Below are positions 5,912 through 10,838 of a DNA stretch of 10,838 nucleotides, in pieces (within the stretch, counting starts at the first letter, position 1; every line of letters starts with the position of its first letter). The translations under genes and the position numbers were made by a program. This DNA comes from Streptosporangiaceae bacterium. Its GTDB lineage: Bacteria > Actinomycetota > Actinomycetes > Streptosporangiales > Streptosporangiaceae. Under the pieces are notes generated by a model that had not been told where the DNA came from, searched no databases, and saw nothing but the letters and a program-made list of their open reading frames with translations. The stretch spans positions 1 to 10,838 of the forward strand of contig JASHOI010000693.1 of the NCBI GenBank assembly GCA_030041195.1, in the 5' to 3' direction.

Positions 5912-6640
5912 CTACTCGGAGGCGCCCGGCGGCGGCCTGCGCACCATGATCGTCTCGATGGGGTAGCCGGCCCGCATGGCGCTCATCGCGTACTCGACGA
6001 CGAGGTTCGAGCTGTCATACGTGGTCCTCGCGATCCGGAGCACCGGCTCGTCGGGCTTCAGGTCGAGAGCCCAGCCGTCGGCTTCGCCGGCGACCGCGGC
6101 CATCACCGCCTGCTTCGCACGCACGATGCGCACCCCGTAGCGCACCTCGAGCATCGCGTACAGCGAGCCGTCCAGCAGCGGATCCGCGTCCAGGCCCGCG
6201 AACCGCGCGCACGGCAGCCACGAATTCTGCACGACGATCGGGCAGCCGTCCACCAGCCGTACCCGCCGGATCGCCACGGCAGCCGCCGACTGCCCGAGCA
6301 GCAGGGCCATCCGCGCGGCGGGCGGCGGCTGCTCCACCGCCGCGTTGAGCAGTCTGGTCTCGACCTCGCGGCCCTGCCCGCGCATTTCCTCGGTGAAGCT
6401 CAGCAGCAGTTCCGCGCTTCTGGTCGGGCGGTCAGCGGCGAACGTTCCCAGGCCCTGCCGCCGGATCACGTTCCCCTCGGTCGCCAGTGCCCCCACCGCC
6501 TGGCGGATCGTCATCCGCGCGACGCCGTATCGGGCCGCGAGTTCGGTCTCGGACGGCAGCCGATCCCCCGGACCCCATTCGCCGGCGTCGATCCGGGCCC
6601 GCAGGTCGTCGCGAATGGAGATGTGAACGGGCCGGCTCAT
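5912..6640 (-). CDS. GntR-family transcriptional regulator, HutC/UTRA subfamily
   Basis: 242 aa. Residues about 5-68 are a GntR winged helix-turn-helix: DDLRARIDAGEWGPGDRLPS, then ETELAARYGVARMTIRQAV, then IRRQGLGTF. Residues about 75-235 fit a UTRA effector domain (FTEEMRGQG, VRLVDGCPIVVQNSWLP, LVVEYAMSAMRAG). This subfamily usually represses sugar or amino-acid uptake and catabolic genes and is released by a small metabolite, often a phosphorylated sugar. Its ATG overlaps the TGA of the upstream kinase gene (ATGA, 6637-6640), so it is the second gene of that operon and likely controls it. The effector cannot be named from sequence. Confidence 0.95.
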   Translation of the reverse strand: MSRPVHISIRDDLRARIDAGEWGPGDRLPSETELAARYGVARMTIRQAVGALATEGNVIRRQGLGTFAADRPTRSAELLLSFTEEMRGQGREVETRLLNAAVEQPPPAARMALLLGQSAAAVAIRRVRLVDGCPIVVQNSWLPCARFAGLDADPLLDGSLYAMLEVRYGVRIVRAKQAVMAAVAGEADGWALDLKPDEPVLRIARTTYDSSNLVVEYAMSAMRAGYPIETIMVRRPPPGASE

Positions 6641-8277
6641 CGCTTTCTCGCATGCGGCTCACGCCGCCGGGCGGCGGCTAAGCGAGCGGATCCGATTATC
6701 CTCACTGTCGCGTACCTCACGCTTTTCCAGGCTGGTAAATCGCGAGCATACCAGCGCGCGAAGTTGCCCCAGCGAACCTTTTTGCGGAGCCTTGAGCCGC
6801 TGCTGTCCCGGCCGTTGTTCAGTAACTCCATCACCTCGCGCCACCGCCGGTAGCGCCGCTCGGTGGTAGCAGCCTCTGCCGGATCGGGGCCATAACGCTG
6901 AGTGGGGGGCGCAATCGCCATCGCCGCCACCCGCGCGTCGGGGAACTGCCCGGCCGCCACCGCCGCGGCAAGCGCTGCGCCGCGCAGGCTGGCGTACCGT
7001 TCGGCTGCCCTGCCGATCTCGACATCCCACACGTTGGCCCGCAGTTGCACCGCGCGCGGTGAGGTGGCCGGGCCGCCGGCCAGGATCACGCGGCTGACGT
7101 CGGCGCCGGCCGCCCGGAGCGCGTCGATGCCGAGCCGTACCTCGAATGCACTGCCCTCCTCGGCGGCTCGCATCAGGTGCGCGGGACCGTGCTCGCCGGA
7201 AATCCCGTCGATGCGGCCACGCACCCGCGCATCCCACCCGGGCAGGCGCCGACCGGTGAGCGTCGTCCTGATCATGAGCTCGCCCGGATCCGCGGCGTCC
7301 AACGACGGCTCGAGCGCCCGGTACGCGGCATCGGCCGACTCGTGGCCGAGGGTCGAGGCGAGCCAGTCAAGGCCGCCACCGGTCAGTCCGGTCGGCCCGC
7401 CCACCGTCCAGAGATCGTCGAGCAGATACGCGTTGAGCACCGCACCGCCGGAGACCCGGGCCGACGGCGTGTCGGTCACGTGCAGCAGAACGTCGGTGGT
7501 GCCCGCGATGTCGACGGTCAGGCCCGCCCGGACCGCTCCGACGCCGAGAGCCCCCGTCGTGCCGTCAGGCCCACCGACCGCGACCGGGGTTCCGGTCTCC
7601 AGGCCGGTCAGCTTCGCCGCCGCCGGGGTCACGCCCCCGGCGAGCGCGACGCCGGCCCGGACCGGGGGCAGGATCTCCATGGGCACGCCGCATCTCCCGG
7701 CGATCCGCACCGACCACCGCCGCTGCCGTACATCGAACAGCTGGGTGTAGGAAGCCGTCGCCGGATCCGTACACGGAATCCCGGTGAGCTGGAGGGTGAG
7801 GTAATCCTTCAGGCTCAGCAGCCACCGGGTGCGGCGGAGCACCCCGGGCCGGGTCTTGCCGAGCATGCGGACCCGCGCGGCCGCGGACTCCGGCGACACC
7901 GGGCGGCCGGTCACCGATTCGAGCTCCGGTCCGAACAGGGCGCCGAGCTCCTGAGCCTCCGGCCAGGCCCGGTTGTCGCGCCAGAGCATCCCCTGCGCGG
8001 ACGGACGGCCGTCGGGGCCGGTCAGCACCGTCGCTAGGTGCGCCGTCAGCCCTACGGCGCGCACCCGGGCGCCGGACCCGGTCAGCTCTCTGATCGCCGA
8101 CGCGACCGCCCGCCAGGTCGAGTCGGGATCGAACTGCGCGCCTCCGCCCGGGTCCGGCCTGCTGATCAGGGGACGCAGCGCGCCGGACGGGCCGATCATC
8201 CCGGCCCGTATCCCACCGCCACCCACGTCAACCCCGAGCAAGCCATCGGGGACCGGCTGCGCGCCCTCGCCGGTCAT
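6637..8277 (-). CDS. FGGY-family carbohydrate kinase (xylulokinase-like) with an extra basic C-terminal tail
   Basis: 546 aa. It should transfer phosphate from ATP to a hydroxyl of a sugar or polyol in the cytoplasm. The N-terminal half has the ATPase-fold loop LLGVDVGGGGIRAGMIG (13-29) and the substrate-side motif MLWRDNRAWPEAQEL (97-111). GGPDGTTGALGVG (235-247) carries the probable catalytic Asp238. The nucleotide-binding C-terminal half shows ILAGGPATSPRAVQLRANVW and SLRGAALAAAVAAG (430-443). The usual end of the family falls near residue 488 (RWREVMELLNN). About 57 further Arg/Lys-rich residues follow, with relaxed codon use including TTA at 514 and 533. The substrate is undetermined because no transporter or dehydrogenase is nearby. 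It forms an operon with the downstream GntR gene. No strong Shine-Dalgarno is seen before the ATG at 8277, so the exact start is less certain. Confidence 0.92.
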   Translation of the reverse strand: MTGEGAQPVPDGLLGVDVGGGGIRAGMIGPSGALRPLISRPDPGGGAQFDPDSTWRAVASAIRELTGSGARVRAVGLTAHLATVLTGPDGRPSAQGMLWRDNRAWPEAQELGALFGPELESVTGRPVSPESAAARVRMLGKTRPGVLRRTRWLLSLKDYLTLQLTGIPCTDPATASYTQLFDVRQRRWSVRIAGRCGVPMEILPPVRAGVALAGGVTPAAAKLTGLETGTPVAVGGPDGTTGALGVGAVRAGLTVDIAGTTDVLLHVTDTPSARVSGGAVLNAYLLDDLWTVGGPTGLTGGGLDWLASTLGHESADAAYRALEPSLDAADPGELMIRTTLTGRRLPGWDARVRGRIDGISGEHGPAHLMRAAEEGSAFEVRLGIDALRAAGADVSRVILAGGPATSPRAVQLRANVWDVEIGRAAERYASLRGAALAAAVAAGQFPDARVAAMAIAPPTQRYGPDPAEAATTERRYRRWREVMELLNNGRDSSGSRLRKKVRWGNFARWYARDLPAWKSVRYATVRIIGSARLAAARRREPHARKR

Positions 8278-8405
8278 GCGAATGCCGCCCGAATTAAATG
8301 GCGCCGGCCAAAGCGGATCGCACGTGCCGGAGTTCCGGTGAAAATGGCTGATGTACAGAGAAGGTTGCGGGCACCAGCGTGCGGCATCACTTCGGGTTCC
8401 GGTCC

Positions 8406-8423
8406 ATAGATCCTCTATAGATC
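8406..8423 (-). promoter_or_regulatory. Candidate operator or promoter element for the kinase-GntR operon
   Basis: ATAGATC occurs at 8406-8412 and 8417-8423, an 11-base period close to one helical turn. The same stretch holds ATAGA-TCC-TCTAT (8406-8418) and TCTATAGA (8414-8421), both symmetric. It is the most A/T-rich symmetric site between the kinase start and the XRE gene, about 130 bases upstream of the kinase ATG. GntR regulators bind short dyads, so binding by the operon's own regulator is plausible. TATAGA on the minus strand could also be a -10 element. Confidence 0.35.
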
Positions 8424-8561
8424 ATGAAAAGCGGCACAACGCCGGTTCGTCAACACCGTGTTCCGGAGTTTGGGCGCGCTATTGGCCGCCAGACGATTGG
8501 ACGAGGCAAATCGTGTGCCGCGGTAAGCGAAGTATTCCTGCCGGGGTAGCCGCCTGGGCTC

Positions 8562-8600
8562 GCCGACCCGCCCGCTGGCGTTGCGTAACGGGCGGTCGGC
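8562..8600 (-). terminator. Likely terminator hairpin after the XRE regulator gene
   Basis: GCCGACC (8562-8568) pairs with GGTCGGC (8594-8600), and GCCCG (8570-8574) with CGGGC (8589-8593). This makes a 12-pair stem with one bulge and a 14-base loop, beginning directly after the TAA at 8602-8604. No T-tract follows on the minus strand, which is common for actinobacterial terminators. Confidence 0.6.
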
Positions 8601-8601
8601 T

Positions 8602-9507
8602 TTACTCGTCCAGCAAGTCGCTGATCATCTTGATGCTGCCCTCGGTGGGCAGGGCCTCAACGCACAGGCGTTCGAGCACCGCCATGTAGTGGTCGACGGC
8701 ATCCCGCTTGTCCAGGTACAGCGCGCTGGTGAGCTGCTCGAGGTAGACGACGTCAGGCAGGTCCGGCTCGCCGAACCGGAGCACGGTGAACGCCCCGCCA
8801 ACGGCGGCGGGCCCGCCGGTGGTGAGCGGGACGACCTGGAGGCTGACGTTCGGCCGGTCGGCCATGTCCATCAGGTGCCTGAGCTGGCCGCGCATGACGT
8901 CGGGCGAGCCGACGGGCCGCCGCAGCGCCGCCTCGTCCAGCACCATCCACAGGTGCGCCGACGTCCGGCGGGTGATCACCGCCTGGCGCGCCATCCGCAG
9001 GCTGACCCACCGCTCGATCTCATCGTCCGGCCTGCCGGGGTGACCGAGCATCGCGATCGCGCGGGCGTAGTCCGCGGTCTGCAGCAGGTCCGGGACGTGC
9101 TGCATCTCATAGCAGCGGATCGAGCTGGCCGCCTCTTCGAGGCCGACGTACGGCTCGAACCAGGCCGGCATCACGTCGGCGTAGTCGTGCCACCAGCCCA
9201 TCGCGCTTGCCTGGCGGGCCAGTTCCAGCAGGGCCTCGCGCTCCTGCACGTTCGTGACGCCATACAGGGTCAGCAGGTCAGCGATGTCCCGGCTCTTGAA
9301 GCCGACCCGGCCGGTCTCCAGCCTGCTCATCTTCGAGCCCGAAGCGCGGATCACGTACCCGGCTTCCTCGAGGGTGATCCGCTTTGCCTCACGCAGGCGG
9401 CGGAGCTGTGCGCCCAGCATGATGCGCAGCGCGGTCGGGCCACCGCCGCCCGACGGGGCGATCATGTTCCGGACAGCCGCGCCGCTGCAGGGCGGATGTG
9501 TGGTCAT
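8602..9507 (-). CDS. XRE-family helix-turn-helix regulator with DUF5753 domain
   Basis: 301 aa from ATG 9507. This start was preferred over the in-frame ATG at 9537 because AGAAGGA (9519-9513) lies 5 bases upstream. Residues about 27-84 are an XRE helix-turn-helix (LGAQLRRLREAKRITLEEAG, SGSKMSRLETGRVGFKSRDI). Residues about 105-285 are DUF5753, shown by WWHDYADVMPAWFEPYVGLE, CYEMQHVPDLLQTADYARA, DEAALRRPVG, RPNVSLQVVP and PDVVYLEQ. Such regulators are abundant in actinomycetes, often sit beside a small DUF397 gene and a nucleotide-binding or signalling gene, and some affect development and antibiotic production. No DUF397 gene is visible on its downstream side. The gene is divergent from the helical-repeat gene at 9816, and the shared gap holds candidate control sites for both. 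Confidence 0.95.
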   Translation of the reverse strand: MTTHPPCSGAAVRNMIAPSGGGGPTALRIMLGAQLRRLREAKRITLEEAGYVIRASGSKMSRLETGRVGFKSRDIADLLTLYGVTNVQEREALLELARQASAMGWWHDYADVMPAWFEPYVGLEEAASSIRCYEMQHVPDLLQTADYARAIAMLGHPGRPDDEIERWVSLRMARQAVITRRTSAHLWMVLDEAALRRPVGSPDVMRGQLRHLMDMADRPNVSLQVVPLTTGGPAAVGGAFTVLRFGEPDLPDVVYLEQLTSALYLDKRDAVDHYMAVLERLCVEALPTEGSIKMISDLLDE

Positions 9508-9514
9508 GCGCATC

Positions 9515-9532
9515 CTTCTGGGGGGCCAGAAG
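9515..9532 (-). promoter_or_regulatory. Hairpin enclosing the ribosome-binding site of the XRE gene
   Basis: On the minus strand CTTCTGG pairs with CCAGAAG around the loop CCCC. The 3' arm contains most of the Shine-Dalgarno sequence AGAAGGA of the XRE gene, 5 bases before its ATG. Folding would hide the site from ribosomes. It could equally be a DNA dyad bound by the regulator itself. Confidence 0.5.
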
Positions 9533-9537
9533 ACCAC

Positions 9538-9568
9538 ATTCTCCCACTTCCGGGGCCCTTCACGTCAA
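9538..9568 (-). promoter_or_regulatory. Possible promoter of the XRE gene
   Basis: On the minus strand TTGACG (9568-9563) and GAGAAT (9543-9538) are separated by 19 bases, roughly fitting a housekeeping actinobacterial promoter. The -10 lacks its first T and the spacing is long, so support is weak. Confidence 0.3.
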
Positions 9569-9763
9569 CCGTTGGGCAACCCGGCAGACCACGTCGGCAC
9601 GGGCTCACGCGGACGGCCAGGCACCGGCCCCCCCGGCCGGGCCTGGCCAGCCCGCAGAGCGAGACGGAGCCACCTGGCACCGGCTCGGCGGCAGGATCCA
9701 GCCGCCCCACCCGGCTGGCATTCCTGGCCTTTCATCCCAAATTCTGCCGGAACCGCTCATGCA

Positions 9764-9777
9764 ATCCCAGTAGGGAT
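9764..9777. promoter_or_regulatory. 14-base inverted repeat, possible operator in the divergent region
   Basis: ATCCC-AGTA-GGGAT is a perfect dyad ending 5 bases before the TTGACG at 9783. Its position just upstream of the -35 suits an activator or repressor site for the gene at 9816. The adjacent XRE regulator is the nearest candidate ligand; this is inferred from position only. Confidence 0.4.
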
Positions 9778-9782
9778 AACCC

Positions 9783-9809
9783 TTGACGCGCCCGGCGGGT
9801 AAGTAAACT
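9783..9809 (+). promoter_or_regulatory. Promoter for the helical-repeat gene, probably leaderless
   Basis: TTGACG (9783-9788) and TAAACT (9804-9809) are separated by 15 bases, slightly short but with good hexamers (TTGAC and TAnnnT). Transcription expected about 7 bases past the -10 would begin at or next to the GTG at 9816, and no Shine-Dalgarno is present. Confidence 0.55.
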
Positions 9810-9815
9810 ACGCAT

Positions 9816-10838
9816 GTGGCACTTCCGGACGCCCACGACGGCGAGGCCGAAAGCCGCGGCGCGGCACTGGGTAATCAGGCAGAGCCGCTGGCCGAGCGGC
9901 TGCGCAGGGCACGACTGCAGCCCAGAGCCGACCAGGTTCCTGCCCTGGCAACACCCTGGCTGTCCACGATGTCCGACGGTTCCGAGCGGCCCGTGGCACG
10001 GGTGGCCGCACTGAGCCAGATCGCGCAGTCGGCCATGCGCCTTGGCCGGGTGACGGAGTGCCTCGCCGCGCTGACCGAGCAGCGGACGGCGGCCGGAGAC
10101 GACCCGGCCGCACAGGTATGGGCGCTGACCGCCTCGGCCGCCTGCCGGTCGGTATTCGGCCAGTTAGGACAGGCTCGCGCGGACCTGGCCGAGGCCAGGA
10201 AGGTCTGCTATTACACGACCCCGCTGCTGGCCGAGCCGTTCTGGCGGTTCACCGGGGTCGTGCTCAACTGGCTCGGCGGGAACTGGACGGAGGCGCTGTC
10301 CGACGCCGCGCTGATGGACACGAACCAGGTGAGCGCGTTCCCGCCCGCGCTGTCCGGGACCGTGGCCGCGCTTCGCATGGAGCTGCTGCGCGGCCTCGGC
10401 ATCCCCGGCGAGATCCGCCAGCTTGCCAACAAGCTCGACGCCGAGGGGCCAGCCGAGCTCAGCGCGTGGGCCTGGGCAGGCCTGGACATCGACGAGGGAC
10501 GCCCCGACGACGCGCTGCGCCGCCTCGCCGACGTCTGCGACGTGGGCACCCGGAGCGTGTACCGGACCGCGCTGCCGCTGGTGCTGCACCGGATGGCGGA
10601 GACCGCGTTCGCTTGCGGCGAGCCGGACGTGACCGCCTTCGCGGCTGCCGCCCTCGCCGAACTCGACCCGGCAGCGCCGGTGAACGTGATGCTCGCCGGG
10701 CTCGCGCAGGCGTACGCGGCCCGCGACCCCGCTCCGGCGCGCCGGGCACAGGAACTCGCGCAGGCCGAGGGCGCGGTCACACTGGTGGCTGAGGCGCTCA
10801 CCGTGCGCGGCCAGGTCGGCGACGACCCCGCCTCGACG
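9816..10838 (+). CDS. TPR-like all-helical protein (3' partial)
   Basis: The frame is open from GTG 9816 to the last base (341 codons); an in-frame TAA at 9804-9806 fixes the left limit. After a charged N-terminus the protein is a run of Ala/Leu/Arg helix pairs resembling tetratricopeptide or LuxR/MalT-type helical repeats: VAALSQIAQSAMRLGRVTEC, GQLGQARADLAEARKVCYY, EGRPDDALRRLADVC, HRMAETAFACGEPDV, AGLAQAYAARDPAPARRAQE. No NTPase motif or DNA-binding domain is visible in the part present, but the missing C-terminus could hold one. One TTA codon (10164-10166) occurs. Codon use is typical of the window, which supports this frame over the overlapping opposite-strand frames. It is divergent from the XRE gene. 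Its role is unknown; protein-protein interaction or signalling is the usual task of such repeats. Confidence 0.75.
   Translation, partial: MALPDAHDGEAESRGAALGNQAEPLAERLRRARLQPRADQVPALATPWLSTMSDGSERPVARVAALSQIAQSAMRLGRVTECLAALTEQRTAAGDDPAAQVWALTASAACRSVFGQLGQARADLAEARKVCYYTTPLLAEPFWRFTGVVLNWLGGNWTEALSDAALMDTNQVSAFPPALSGTVAALRMELLRGLGIPGEIRQLANKLDAEGPAELSAWAWAGLDIDEGRPDDALRRLADVCDVGTRSVYRTALPLVLHRMAETAFACGEPDVTAFAAAALAELDPAAPVNVMLAGLAQAYAARDPAPARRAQELAQAEGAVTLVAEALTVRGQVGDDPAST

Larger units (their letters stand above)
8278..8601. other. 324-base non-coding gap upstream of the kinase operon
   Basis: No frame here has convincing start signals or motifs. The kinase operon promoter, reading left, should lie in it. 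It contains the ATAGATC direct repeat at 8406-8423 and the terminator hairpin of the XRE gene at 8562-8600. The middle part (about 8410-8540) is less G+C-rich than the flanking genes, as expected of a control region. I saw no recognisable DUF397 gene, the usual small neighbour of DUF5753 regulators. Confidence 0.6.

Noticed and set aside
5902..5914. Bidirectional terminator between the convergent genes
   Set aside because: Only 7 bases separate the stops, and I found no strong stem-loop across them.
8581..9786. 401-codon plus-strand frame opposite the XRE gene
   Set aside because: His/Arg/Pro-rich shadow of the DUF5753 gene, which is clearly recognised on the minus strand.
10058..10792. 244-codon plus-strand frame at the right end
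   Set aside because: Extreme Arg/Gly composition; the frame from 9816 is helical, has balanced composition and stays open to the window edge.
10211..10801. 196-codon minus-strand frame at the right end
   Set aside because: Ser/Ala-rich antisense shadow of the helical-repeat gene; no domain and no start signal.

Overview
The window looks like chromosome from a high-GC actinomycete. Coding frames are strongly G/C-biased at the third position, GTG starts occur, one start looks leaderless, and there is an XRE regulator of the DUF5753 type, a family typical of Streptomyces-like and Streptosporangium-like bacteria. No rRNA, tRNA, CRISPR array, transposase or phage gene was seen. The genus cannot be fixed from the sequence.

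Left part (1-5904, all on +): two tandem, diverged copies of one three-gene cassette. Each copy has the order (A) a Pro/Gly/Gln-rich, mostly disordered protein with one C-terminal membrane segment followed by an FFxFRE-x-GAG motif, (B) a roughly seven-helix membrane protein distantly like the MsrQ/YedZ ferric-reductase-like fold, and (C) a small protein with an N-terminal membrane anchor and a long helical domain. Copy 1 is 1-1095 (cut off at the left edge), 1218-2246 and 2331-3011. Copy 2 is 3208-4320, 4399-5391 and 5392-5904. All three genes match their counterpart in order and in motifs. The B proteins keep the MsrQ-like scaffold but appear to have lost two of the three histidines I associate with haem binding in MsrQ, and share other conserved histidines instead. 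No flavin/NAD domain, MsrP or cytochrome lies beside them. I do not know a named system with this layout; it is the main point of interest. A membrane-bound redox or sensory complex of A+B+C is a reasonable inference, not something shown. Several gaps between cassette genes hold strong inverted repeats.

Middle part (5912-8277, on -): an FGGY-family carbohydrate kinase followed, with an ATGA stop/start overlap, by a GntR regulator of the HutC/UTRA type. This is probably a small sugar-catabolic operon with its own regulator, convergent with copy 2. The kinase has an unusual basic C-terminal tail with relaxed codon use. A 324-base gap (8278-8601) follows, with a possible operator and a terminator hairpin.

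Right part (8602-10838): an XRE/DUF5753 regulator on -, whose ribosome-binding site lies in a hairpin, and a divergent gene on + that runs off the right edge. The latter encodes a TPR-like all-helical protein and probably starts with a leaderless GTG. The intergenic region between them holds a 14-base inverted repeat next to the + promoter.
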